A stretch of 64,000 bases of DNA. Source: Nicotiana tabacum (taxonomy: Eukaryota > Streptophyta > Magnoliopsida > Solanales > Solanaceae). Location: contig NC_134103.1 in NCBI RefSeq assembly GCF_000715075.1, positions 76,261,519 to 76,325,518 of the forward strand, written 5' to 3'. The notes beneath the pieces were generated by a model. It saw nothing but the letters and a program-made list of their open reading frames with translations. It was not told where the DNA came from and did not search any database. Below are positions 42,635 to 53,512 of the stretch, piece by piece (positions within the stretch are counted from its first letter, which is position 1; the number at the start of each line of letters is the position of its first letter). The translations under genes and the position numbers were made by a program.

Positions 42635-45012
42635 CTAAGCTTCCTGATCATCCTCAAGGGCTGCTTCTCTGTCAGGCTCTTCCCCGTCCTCGGATCCGCT
42701 CTTGCTACCGTCATCATCATCATAATCGCCATCAGAAGCCAAGGCTTCAGCTTCAGCTTCGAGCTCTTTAGCCTTTTTTATTTCTTTAGTAAGGTCGAAA
42801 CCTCGAGCGTGTATCTCCTCGAGGGTCTCCCTCCGAGACCTACATTTAGCAAGTTCGGCAACCCAATGTGCTCGAGTGTCGGCAGTACCCGCTGCCTCTC
42901 GTGCCTCCATCTGAGTAGCCTCAGCATCAGCCCGATATATGGCAATGGACTTATCCACCAAGATTTTCGACGACTCAACCTCCGCCTTGGCCTCAGCAAA
43001 CCGAGCTTCAAGCTCATCGATCCTCTTAGCTTGAGCCGAACCCTTTTGCTTGGCGTTTTGAAGCTGAACATCGGCCGACAATAAGTTGGTCAAAATGGTC
43101 TCTTTTTTCACAGTGAGGCGGTCGATAGTCTCCTTCCTCCGATTACATTCAGCTTTGATTTGATCAACTTCTTCCCGAAGTGACCCGATCTTTTCAACCT
43201 TTTGTTGCAGCTGAGACAAAGAAGGGTTAACTTCCACAGTTGAGTCAAACCCATACTTTAACAGAACGAGGCCCACCTACTTATCGAGTTCGGCCTCTTC
43301 TTTACGAGCCTTAGCCAAATTCTCTTGGAGGCCCTTTATAGCCTTGTCCTTTTGGCTGCAAAGAAGCCGCAGGGCATCTCTCTCCCTCGAGACCTTCTGA
43401 AGCTCGACCTCACACTGGCTAAGGTCGACTCGAAACCTACTAATGGCCTGCAAAGTAGGGAAAGAACACAGGTCAAGTTCGGAAAAGAACAAAGAAACCA
43501 AGTATAGTAAAATCATTACCTGAGTAATGAAACGTTGGGCCTCTTCTAGTAGAAGAGAAGCGTCACCAATATCGAAAGCATCATTGACTCCAGTAAAGCA
43601 ATTCCGAAAGGGATCCCCTACATTAGAGCCTTCGCCCATATCGGGGGTCTTCAATTCTCGAGCTTCCTTTAATGCCTCCTCAGAAAAGGTTAGAAGGGAA
43701 GGCAAATGACCTACTGTCATAGCCCCAAGCGAATCACTCGGGGCACTCCGATCAAGACTCGGGATCCCGGGGCCAACCCCGACCGGTACAGCCGCCATCG
43801 ACTCAAGAGCTTTGGTGACCTTGATAGCACTCGCAGATCGGATCACCAAAGCCGAGGCACCGCCTTCTTCTTCTTCTTCTTCTCTCAGTCGTTAGACCGA
43901 GTCAATCAAAAGAGCAATTGCCTTCCTCCTCAACCTTTGAGTTTTGGGTTTGGGGTCCTCTGACCGAGAGGCAGCTTTTCACTTCTTATGTTTCCCCGAT
44001 TTCGGGACTGGGGACTTGGTTCCTTCTTCACCGCTCGAAGGCCTCAAAGCGGCATCCTTGGTTACACCTACATGAAAGGAAATCGGTAACTAATGGAGCA
44101 CAAAGAACACTTCGAAGGAAACGAGAAGTAAAACCTTACCATGATTCTTGGCCTCCCATCTATCTTTTGCCAAATCACGCCAAGCGCGTTCGGCATAAGA
44201 GGAAGTTGAGGCTAACTTCTGAACCCAATCCTCGAGGTCGAGCACCGCTTGTGGCATCCAAGGGGCAGATGTATATCGGAGAAAGACATCATAAAAAATC
44301 GGGAAAAGATACAAAAAGCAGCATCTTATGAGAACCACTTACGGTTGAAATTCCATTCCTCGGGGAATGACATCTTCTCTTTCGGAATAAGGTCACGGGT
44401 CCTCACTCGAATATAACAACCTATCCAACCCCGATCCTTGTCTTCATCGATGCTCGATATCAAAGCCTTCGATGCCCGACGATGAAGTCTGATTAGTCCT
44501 CGAAAGATTTGAGGCCGATACAATCGTATGAGGTGATTCAGGGAAAAATCCAGCCCCCCGGCTTTGATGGAGAAGAAGCGAAGTAGGATTACTATACGCC
44601 ATAGAGAGGGATGAATTTGACCGAGGGTGACCTGATATCTTTTACAAAAATCAATGATCACCGGGTCGACGGGACCCAATGTGAAGGGATAAGTGTAAAC
44701 ACTTAAAAAACTCTCCACATGGGTGATGACGCTCTCTTCGGGGGATGGAATTTGCAACACAACCTCGGAACCCCAGTTGCAGCCTTTCCTAACTGCCTCG
44801 AGATGACCCTCTGTTATAGAGCACATGTACATCGACACGTGCTCGCATCGACCCAGAACACAAGAAGGATTCTCAACCTTAAAATCGATCTTCAGAGTAC
44901 ATGGGCCGGGAACATAGTCATTGGTGGACGGCTCCACCGGTGCTTTGTCGCCGGACGACCGTGAAGAAGAAGCTTTCTCCTTCTGAGGTACAGTTTTCAA
45001 AGTTTTGTCCAT
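42635..45012 (-). pseudogene. Element D antisense gene (Tat-type aORF), spliced-looking
   Basis: On the - strand it starts MDKTLKTVPQKEKASSS (45012). Exon 1 ends at 44343 before GTAAGT (44342-44337). A second coding block has APWMPQAVLDLEDWVQKL and AWRDLAKDRWEAKNHG, and ends before a GTAAGG donor at 44139. An intron to 44068 follows. A 72-base GTAATG..CAG intron covers 43519-43448. The C-terminal part (43447-42635) is a long charged coiled coil with an acidic tail. The acceptor of the first intron is unclear. Stops occur after HKK (about 43976) and after ELDK (43276-43274). Function unknown; I class it as the extra antisense ORF of Tat elements. Confidence 0.75.
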
Positions 45013-45164
45013 TGATATGAGAGGAAGAAAGGCAAAGAAAAGTGAAAAATTGAAGACACCAAAACTCTGGTGTAGATGGCTCTGCAAGCGACGAGATAGA
45101 GAGAAAATATAAGAAAATTTGGAAGAGTGAATGCGAAAAAGTGATAAATGTTAGATGGAAGGGT

Positions 45165-45172
45165 TATTTATA
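45165..45172 (-). promoter_or_regulatory. TATA box for the element D antisense gene
   Basis: TATAAATA on the - strand, 153 bases upstream of the start codon at 45012. The element E counterpart has the same TATAAATA 160 bases upstream of its start. Confidence 0.65.
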
Positions 45173-45352
45173 GGCTCGCATCATGACGGTCTAATATCAG
45201 AGGTGGCCGACCGCCATCTGACAAGCATTAAATACCTTGAAAGACTAAATCGATGGGACATCTATCACATACGTCATAATCGATCCATGATAAAACGTCA
45301 GCTTATAACCTGATCGAACCTTCGAAAATCATATCGATTCTCACCGCATCCT

Positions 45353-45375
45353 TCGTGAGAAACGAGGGGACTATC
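45353..45375 (+). promoter_or_regulatory. Element D polypurine tract
   Basis: GAGAAACGAGGGGACTATC lies directly before the 3' LTR (45376). Element E has the matching GAGGGGACTATC on the - strand next to its 3' LTR. Confidence 0.75.
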
Positions 45376-46027
45376 TGTATATGGTCGAAATAGATTTCGG
45401 TCTTCCTATGTTCGATCGAGTTCAAATGGTAGAAAATCGGAGTGAGATTTTGGGAGTGAGCTCCGAAGACAGTACTAACGAGCCTCGAGTCTGAAGGCTG
45501 CTCGAGGAGTCGGATCGATAACCTTATCGAGCCCGTGACCAAATCGATCCGCAAGGCATTGCTTCGAGGTCGGAAATACGCGACGCCCATCCCGAAGGTC
45601 GAACTCGAGCCAAGACCGAAGGGCTCGCCCCAGTAACGAGTTCGAGCCAGTATCGAGCTCACAGACAAGAGTCGTCGCAACCACACCAAGAGAGAGAATC
45701 TTGGCCGGAATCGAGGAAGAGACAAATCATCTTGGGTGGGTCCTCCGCTATATGCTTTATTTTATTATTTTTTGTTATAAATAAAGTAATGACCCTCTAC
45801 TATAAAAGGGGATCCTTGTAAGCTATGGATATACTGAATACACTGGAATAAAAGATATTTCCTTATGCTTGTTTTACTTCATTTTATTCATTCTTTCTGT
45901 TCATTATTTCCATTTTCATAGTCAAGAATATTCGTATTGTTATCTCTCTATACAATTTGTATCAAAGGGTATCACGTATCCTTAGAACCATACATAAATT
46001 TAACGTATCCGATTTTTCGGGTAAACA
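45376..46027 (+). repeat. Element D 3' LTR (652 bp, intact ends)
   Basis: It starts TGTATATGGTCGAAATAG and ends TTCGGGTAAACA. It is close to identical to the 5' LTR over the shared part, with a few substitutions and small length changes. Confidence 0.92.
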
Positions 46028-46040
46028 CTTCCTCAAACAA

Positions 46041-47258
46041 CTTGCTCTTTATATATTTATTTCAATTTAAATTTATTTTTGTTGCGTGTTTACTTCTTAT
46101 TTATTAAGAGATGCCTCTTTATTTAGACGGGATTCTATATATTACTTCTTCCCATTCTGCTTTAGATGGCATTTATTCAAAGTAAAATAAATTTTCTTTA
46201 GTTGTAATTTTACTAGATGTTTTTAATGGGTATAAAAGCTTTTTTATATATATATAAATTTTATTTCTTTGTTTTTCTAACAATGTAAATATTATTTCAA
46301 ACGTTTTGGAATTATATCTCACTGTCATTTTCAAGATCAAAACAACTTAACAAATACGGACATACAAACATACAGTGGATCCTAAGATGGCCAAATAGAA
46401 GAATTAATTATTATGAGAAGTTTTAATTTTCTGAATGCATCACAATTCACAAAGGGTAATAAGAGTTGAACTTGCTTCATTTTTATCTCTTTATTTTGAA
46501 CAGAGATAAAATAAAGTAGGCTTTAAACTCGACCCAACCCAACAGTGTTTGGCATACGTCCATTTCCCCATGAAGGAGAACGTTTAAGAAGAATTAACCC
46601 AAATAACCGTTCATCCAACCATTTAAATTAAAAATGCGCGGTGGTGGTATAATATATACATAATTTATATAATATATATGTATAGTTATGTATAATCAAT
46701 GTATACTGCTAGAAAAAGTAAATAATAAATATGATTGGCTATTTGTGTAAAGATCCCAACATTGAAGAGGTAACATATTGAAGCCCAATAGATGCAAAAC
46801 AACTTAGTATTATCACTAAATTGAATGTTATATTAAGAAGCTTGTAATCTCTTACGTGTAAAAATTACGATTTATTGAGAAATTTGACATAAAACTAAAA
46901 TTGTTTTGTAAAGAGCTACAAAATCAATTGATCAAGTGAGACATAGATCACCTGTATTAAAATGAAGAAATAATCTCTTATCACTTACAATTTGAATGGG
47001 AAAAAATGATCTTTACAACTCTCTTGGTGATAAATGCAATAGAGTCATTAGACTGTTGATCTATGTTGGAGATGAGAGTTTGCCAAACTTTACATATAAC
47101 GAAACATTTTCCTATAGTTATACGGTGAACTTATTGAATTATATTTTATATATTTCATGTAATAATAGCAATTTTCCTCACTAAGGGGTTTTACCAAGAT
47201 TCACAAACTGATTAATGAAGCAGCGCAAGGTCCAATTTGAAGTTATAGTATTATTGTG
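46041..47258. other. Host spacer between elements D and E, no gene seen
   Basis: AT-rich sequence that was once continuous with 33712-35081 on the left and 58292 onward on the right. A TATA-rich patch lies at 46650-46720. The 62-codon frame at 46996-47184 has no recognisable domain. Confidence 0.6.
47254..47258. repeat. Target-site duplication of element E, left
   Basis: TTGTG, repeated at 58287-58291. Confidence 0.9.
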
Positions 47259-47908
47259 TGTTTACCCGAAAAATCGGATATAGTTGAATTTATAACTAGT
47301 TTTAAGGATATGTAATATAGCCTGACATAAATCGTACGATTTTTGGCTATAGAAATGAGATATAAATTATTGAACTAGAGGAGTGAGTGTGTCAAGTAAA
47401 AAAGCTTAAGAAATTTATTCTTCAATAAATAGAAGTAGTCTATTCTTGCAATGTCCCCTTTGCTTACAAGGATTCTCCCCTCTTTATAGTAGGGGAATGT
47501 TACTTTATTTATAATAATAAAAAATACATAGTGGAGAACCCATGGTGAATTGTCTCTTCCTCAATTGCTGCCAAGATTCTCTCTCCTAGTGCAGTTGCAA
47601 CGGCTCATGTCTGCGAGCTCGATACTGGCTCGAGCTCGATATTGGATCGAGCCCTCAGCCTTGAGTTCGAGTTCGACATTCGGAGTGAGTGTCAATCGGT
47701 TGGTGCATCTCCGACAACCTTCTTCTTGCCTTGCGGTTCGATTTGGTCATGGGCTCGATAATGATATCGAGTCGATTCCTCGATCGGTCTTGGAGCTCGA
47801 GGCTTGTATGTACTATCCTCGGAACTCGTCTCGAGCTCTCACTTCGATTGCTTACCATTCGAGCTCGAACAAACGTACGGAGGCCGAAATCTATTTCGAC
47901 CGTATACA
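47259..47908 (-). repeat. Element E 3' LTR (650 bp)
   Basis: The + strand reads TGTTTACCCGAAAAATCGG to GACCGTATACA. It retains a TCGAG-rich segment of more than 100 bases (about 47608-47725) that is missing from the 5' LTR. Confidence 0.9.
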
Positions 47909-47930
47909 GATAGTCCCCTCATTTCTCAGG
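47909..47930 (-). promoter_or_regulatory. Element E polypurine tract
   Basis: On the - strand GAGAAATGAGGGGACTATC abuts the 3' LTR, matching the tract in D. Confidence 0.75.
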
Positions 47931-48111
47931 AAGAATGTGGTGAGAAGCGATATGATTTCCGACGGCTCGATCAGATTATAAGCTGACATTTTCACTGGGC
48001 TCGATCGTGACGTATGTGATAGTTGTCCCGTAGATTTAGTTTTTTAAGGTATTTAATGCACGTCAGACGGTGGTCGGCCATCGCTGATACTGAACCGCCA
48101 CGGTATAAGCC

Positions 48112-48119
48112 TATAAATA
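48112..48119 (+). promoter_or_regulatory. TATA box for the element E antisense gene
   Basis: TATAAATA in the context GCCTATAAATAGCCC, 160 bases upstream of the ATG at 48272. Position and sequence are conserved with element D. Confidence 0.65.
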
Positions 48120-48271
48120 GCCCTTCCATTTATCATTTACCACTTTTACATCTTCAATCTCCCAAATTTTCTTACTCTTTTTGCCTCTGTTTCGCCGCTT
48201 GTATAGCCACCTTCATCAGCGTTTGGCACCATTAACCTTTCATCTTCCTTCGCTTTCTTTCTCTTACATCA

Positions 48272-50662
48272 ATGGCAAAAACTTCATAAACCGTACCTCA
48301 GAAGGAGAAAGCTTCCTCTTCACGGCCGTCCGGCGACAAGGCGCCGGTGGAGCCGTCTCCCCATGAGTACGTTCCTGGCCCGTGTACTCTGATGATCGAT
48401 TTTAAGGTTGAAAATCCTTCGTTTGTTCCGAGTCGATGTGAGCATGTGTCGATGTACACGTGCTCGATAACAGAGGGCCATCTCGAGGCTGTGAGGAAAG
48501 ACTACAACTGGGGTTCCGAGGTTGTGTTGCAAATTCCCTCTCCCGAAGAGAGCGGCATCACTCACGTAGAGGGGTTTTTAAGTATTTATACTTACCCCTT
48601 CACGTTGGGTCCCGTCAACCTAGTGATCATTGATTTTTGCAAAAGATATCGGGTCACCCTCGGTCAAATTCATCCTTCTCTATGGCATATAGTAACCTTA
48701 CTTCGCTTCTTCTCCGATAAAGCCGGGGGACTGGATTTTACCCTAAACCACCTCATACGATTGTATCGGCCTCAAATCTTTCGAGGACTAATCAGGCTTC
48801 ATCGTCGGGCATCGAAAGCTTTGATGTCGAGCATCGACGAAGACAAGGATCAGGGTTGGATGGGCCGTTATATTTGGGTGAGGACCCATAATCTCATTCC
48901 GGAAGAGAAGATGTCGCTCTCCAAGGAATGGAATTTCGACCGTAAGTGGTTTTCATAAGGCGTTGGTTTTCGTATCTTTCTCCGATTCTATCTGATATCT
49001 TTCTCCGATATACAACTGCCCCTTGGATGCCACAAGTGGTACCCGACCTCGAGGATTGGGTTCGAAAGTTAGCCTCGATTTTCTCTTATGCCGAACACGC
49101 TTGGCGTGATTTGACAAAAAATAGATGGGAGGCCAAGAATCACGGTAAGGGTCACTTCTCGTGTTCTTCGAAATGTTTTTATACTCCATTCGTTACCAGT
49201 TTTCTTTCATGCAGGTGTAACCAAAGATGCCGTTTTGAGGCCTTCGAGTGGTGAAGAAGGAACAAGTCCCCGGTCCCGGAACCGGGGAAAGATAAGAAGC
49301 GAAAAGCCGTCTCTCAGCCAGAGGACCCCAAGCCCAAAACTCGAAGGGTGAGGAGGAAGGCAAACGCTCTTTCGATGGACTCGGTCCAACGACTGAGAGA
49401 AGAAGAAGAAGATGATGATGATGATACCTCGGCTTTGGTGATCCGATCTGTGAAACCTATCGAGGTCGCCAGACCTTCTGAGCCGATGACAGCTATACCG
49501 GTCGGGGTCGGTTCCGGTACCCCGAGTCTCGATCAGAGCGTCCCGAGCTATTCGCTTGGGACTATGACAGTGGTTCATTTGCCTTCTCTTCTGACCTTTT
49601 CTGGGGAGGCGTTAAAGGAAGCTCGAGAATTAAAGACCCCCGATATGGGCGGAGGCTCAAGTGTAGGGGACCATTTTCTGGATTTCTTTACTGGAGTCGA
49701 TGATGCCTCCGACATCAGTGACGATTCTCTTCTCCTAGAAGAGGCCCAACCTTTTATTTCTCGGGTAATGATTTTACTGTGCTTGGTTTCTTCGTTCTTT
49801 TCTAAACTTGACTTGTGTTTTTTCCCTATTGTTCAGGCCATTAGCAGGTTTCGAGTCGACCTCAACCAGTGTGAGGCCGAGCTTCAGAAGGTCTCAGGGG
49901 AGAGAGATGCTCTGCGGCTTCTTTGCAACCAAAAGGACGAGGCTATAAAGGACCTCCAAGCAGATTTGGCTAAGGCTCGTGAAGAAGAGGCCGAACTAGA
50001 TAAGCAGGTGAGCATCGTTCTATTAGAGTATGGGTTTGACCCAATTGTGGATGCTAACCCTTCGTTGTCTCAGCTGCAGCAAAAGGTTGAAAAGATCGGG
50101 TTGCTTCGGGAAGAAGTCGATCAAATCAAGGCCGAATATAACCGGTGGAAGGAGACTATCGACCGCCTGGCTGCAGAAAAAGAAACCATCTTGGCCAAAT
50201 TATTATCGGCCAAAGTTCAGCTTCGAAGCGTCAAGCAAAAGGGTTCGGCTCAGGCCAAAAAGATCGAGGAGCTTAAAACACGGCTTGCTGAGGCCAAGGC
50301 AGAGGTTGAGTCATCGAAAGTCATGGCAGACAAGTCCATTGTCGTGTATCAGGCTGATGCTAAGGCTGCTCAAAATGGAGGCAAGAAAGGCAGCGGATAC
50401 TGCCGACACTCGAGCATATTGGGTTGCCGAACTTGCTAAGTGTCGGTCTCGGAGGGAGACCCTCGAGGAGATACATACTCGAGGTTTCGACCTTGCCGAA
50501 GAGATAAAAAGGGCTAAAGAGCTCGAAGCTGAAGCTGAAGCCTTGGCTTCTGATGACGATGATGACGATGATGATGAAGGTAGCAAGAGAGGGTCCAAAG
50601 ACAGGGGGAGCCCAGTGGAGAAGAGACCTCTCTCGATAATAACCCAGAAGCTTAGCCCTTAG
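48272..50662 (+). pseudogene. Element E antisense gene (Tat-type aORF), spliced-looking
   Basis: The ATG at 48272 is followed by a TAA five codons later. The frame then matches D closely (CTLMIDFKVENPSFVPSRCE, LIRLYRPQIFRGLIRLHRRA) to a GTAAGT donor at 48942. The next block has APWMPQVVPDLEDWVRKL and ends at 49144. Introns fit 49145-49214 (GTAAGG..GCAG, 70 bases) and 49765-49836 (GTAATG..TTCAG, 72 bases, a multiple of three). A coiled coil and an acidic run near 50553 follow. Frameshifts near 49262 and 50373 break it. It is antisense to element E and unlikely to be a host gene. Confidence 0.75.
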
Positions 50663-50809
50663 TTTCTTCTATGTTGCATTCATTTATGTAAACCATCCTT
50701 GTATATCTATACAAATATCTTTTTCTTTTACTGTCTTGCTTCGTGAAGATTTCATCCATGCCTTGCAGATGTTTTATGAGTATTTAGGTGATTTCATCGA
50801 ATTCGGCCT

Positions 50810-51490
50810 TCGTAGCCTTTATGGTCGAGTGAGTGTTCGCTCGAGCTCAAAATAAAAGTAGCACACAGGCTTAGTGGTCGAGTGGGCGCTTGCCCGAACT
50901 CGAAAAATAAAAGTAGCCCACAGGTTTAGTAGTCGAGTGAACGTTTGAACTCGAAGCAAGATAGCCTTTAGGCTTTGATAAGTGAGTAAGTGATTGTTTC
51001 GAACTCGAACTCAAAGTATATTAGCCCGTAGACTTTTACGATCGAGTGAGTGATTACTCGGACTCGAAGTAAGATAGCCCTTAGGCTTTTAATAATTGAG
51101 CGAGTGATTGTTTCGAACTCGAACTCAGAATATCTTAGCCCGTAGGCTTTTTATGACCGAGTGAGTGATTGTTTCGAACTCGAACTCAGATAGCCTTTAG
51201 GCTTTAATTTGAGTGAGTGATTGTTTCGAACTCGAACTCAGAATATCTTAGCCCGTAGGCTTTTTGAGTGAGTGATTGTTTCGAACTCGAACTCAGACAA
51301 CCTTTAGGATTTAATTTGAGTGAGTGATTGTTTCGAACTCGAACTCGGAATATCTTAGCCTGTAGGCTTTTTATGACCGAGTAAGTGATTGTTTCGAACT
51401 CAAACTCAGATAGCCTTTAGGCTTTAATTTGAATGAGTGATTGTTTCGAACTCGAACTCAGAATATCTTAGCCCATAGGCTTTTGATGAT
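50810..51490 (-). repeat. Tandem repeat tract between pol and antisense gene, element E
   Basis: Many units combine GAGTGAGTGATTGTTTCGAA, CTCGAACTCAGAATATCTTA and GCCCGTAGGCTTTTTATGAC, with periods of roughly 55-65 bases. Motifs match the D tract in reverse orientation, such as GCCTACGGGCTA. Confidence 0.9.
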
Positions 51491-51842
51491 CGCTATAAAA
51501 ATCCCTTTGATAGTGGTTGGCCTTTAAGCCTGTTTGAATCATGAAGCAGGAAAATCTTTTCAAAGTATGAGATATCTGAAAAAGTAGTTCTCCTTTATAA
51601 GTCATTACACATGTGTTTGTATCTTGTGCCAGAGTCCGAGCGAAACTACGTGGACATGGTTCGTTTTGACCATTTGGCCCTTACACTTTTCCTGATCGAG
51701 ACCTTGTTTGTCATGAGTTTGATATGGTGCAACTTTCTTGTCCCGAACTTGATTTATTCGCTTGGTAGACCCCCAGTATCCGAGATTGATTATGAAGGAG
51801 CTTCAAATACTGTTGATTTGTCCCCGAGTAACACATAGTTGT

Positions 51843-51913
51843 TGCCTCGTTAAAAACCTTGTCGGAAAAACCCATTTGGGATAAAAGCCGAACTTGAGGG
51901 AAAAAGAGTACAA
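51843..51913 (-). repeat. Post-pol conserved motif, element E
   Basis: On the - strand it reads TTGTACTCTTTTTCCCTCAA, TTTTATCCCAAATGGGTTTT and AAGGTTTTTAACGAGGCA. It is the counterpart of 41777-41844 in D and 31057-31218 in the copia element. Confidence 0.85.
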
Positions 51914-52013
51914 CGCGTGCTTTGAAACCAGAGGTCTTAATTTTTTTGTCTAATTCCTGTAATGCGTTAGTGTCGAGTGTACGTATGTAGACGATAGAGG
52001 AAAAAATCATACC

Positions 52014-53512
52014 TTAACAGTAATATCGTTTGAGAAGCGATATGTTCCAATTGTTTGGTAACGGTTTTCCATCCATTGTTGCAAGTTTATAAGACCCTTT
52101 CCCGACTATATCGAGGACTTGATAGGGTCCTTCCCAATTTGGGCCGAGCTTCCCTTCATTAGGATCTCGAGTGTTAACGGTGACATTCCTTAGGACCAAG
52201 TCCCTGGCCTTGAAATGGCGGAGGTTGGTTCTTCTGTTGTAGTACCTTTCGATTCGTTGTTTTTGTGCAGCCATTCGAACCAGTGCCGCCTCTCGTTTTT
52301 TATCTAATAATTCGAGGCTAGTATTCATTGCCTTGTAGTTCGATTCTTCCGATGTATATCGGAACCTTGCGCTTGGTTCCCCGACTTTGATCGGAATTAG
52401 AGCTTCAGATCCATATACTAGGGAAAATGGGGTTGCTCCTGTACTGGATTTAGATGTTGTCCGATATGCCCAAAGGACTTCGGGAAAAATTTCTCTCCAC
52501 TTTCCTTTAGCTTCGTTCAATCTTTTCTTTATGTTTTGGATGATAATCTTGTTCGTTGATTCGGCCTGTCCGTTCCCGCTAGGATGATATGGTGTAGACA
52601 GTATTCTTTTTATTTTATGGTCTTCGAGGAATTTCGTCACTCTACTGCCGATAAACTATCTACCATTTTCGCATGTTATTTCTGTTGGTATCCCAAATCG
52701 ACACACGATGTGGTCCCAGATAAAATCTATAACCTCTTTTTCTCTCACCTTTACGAACGCACGTGCTTCAACCCATTTAGAGAAATAGTCAGTCATAAAC
52801 AGAATGAATTTAGCTTTACCTGGGGCCGATGGTAGGGGGCCGACGATATCCATTCCCCATTTCATGAATGGCCATGGAGAAATGACCGAATGAAGCTGCT
52901 CTCCGGGTTGGTGGATCATCAGTGCAAGCCTTTGACATTTATCACATTTTCGAATGAACTCCTTAGTGTCCTTCTCCATCCTATCCCAGTAGTACCCTGC
53001 TCTGATGATTTTGCGAATTAATGGTTTGGCGCCGGAGTGGTTTCCACAAGTGCCTTCATGAACCTCTCGTAAAACATAATCGGTGTCTCCTGGTCCCAAA
53101 CATACCACCAGTGGTCCGTCGAACGTCCTTCTGTATAATGTTCCATCTTCAACCAGCGTGAATCGAGCAGTCTTGGTTCGTAAAACCCTTGATTCTTTAG
53201 GATTCGATGGGAGTTTTTCGTTCTTTAAATATTCAATATACTTATTCCTCCAATCCAAGGTTAAGCTCGTGGAATATATTTCGGCATGTCCATACTCGAT
53301 TATAGATTTCGAGAGTTGAACGACAGTCCCCGAGTCGATCTTATCTTCCTCGACCGACGATCCCAAATTTGCGAGTGCATCGGCCTCACAGTTTTGTTTT
53401 CGAGGCACATATTGTAGGGTCCATTCTTTGAAACGGTGTAGAGTTACCTGTAATTTTTCCAAATACCTTTGCATCCTATCTTCTCGAACCTCAAAAGTTT
53501 TGTTTACTTGGT
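52014..53512 (-). pseudogene. Element E integrase (disrupted)
   Basis: The block begins with the last part of the second RNase H (MQRYLEKLQVTLHRFKEWTL at 53474). The zinc-binding HEGTCGNHSG and IRKCDKCQRL follow. The core has MKWGMDIVGPLPS, ITCENGR (the second catalytic position is E, not D) and GQAES. A stop lies at 52656-52658. The C-terminal part (52640-52014) has RRTNLRHFKARDLVL and NWEGPYQVLDIVGKGSYKL, ending LLKRYYC. It is less damaged than D. Confidence 0.88.

Larger units (their letters stand above)
35082..46027 (+). mobile_element. Element D: Tat-type Ty3/gypsy retrotransposon with antisense gene
   Basis: The order is 5' LTR (35082-35724), primer site, gag, protease, RT, two RNase H domains, integrase, tandem repeats, antisense gene, polypurine tract and 3' LTR (45376-46027). 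An antisense gene downstream of pol is a known trait of some Tat clades (Retand, Grande, RIRE2 types). The two LTRs are very alike, so the insertion is fairly young. Even so, stops, a gag duplication and a mutated RT box show it was already defective or decayed quickly. Confidence 0.9.

Noticed and set aside
46028..46040. The 13-bp match beside element D as a chance repeat
   Set aside because: It abuts both element ends exactly, so chance is unlikely; kept as a real flanking duplication.
46996..47184. 62-codon frame in the spacer between D and E
   Set aside because: No domain, promoter or conservation evidence; chance frame in AT-rich DNA.
48272..50662. Antisense coding block as a captured host gene
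   Set aside because: The same block with the same introns and promoter occurs in element D at the equivalent place, so it belongs to the element family.
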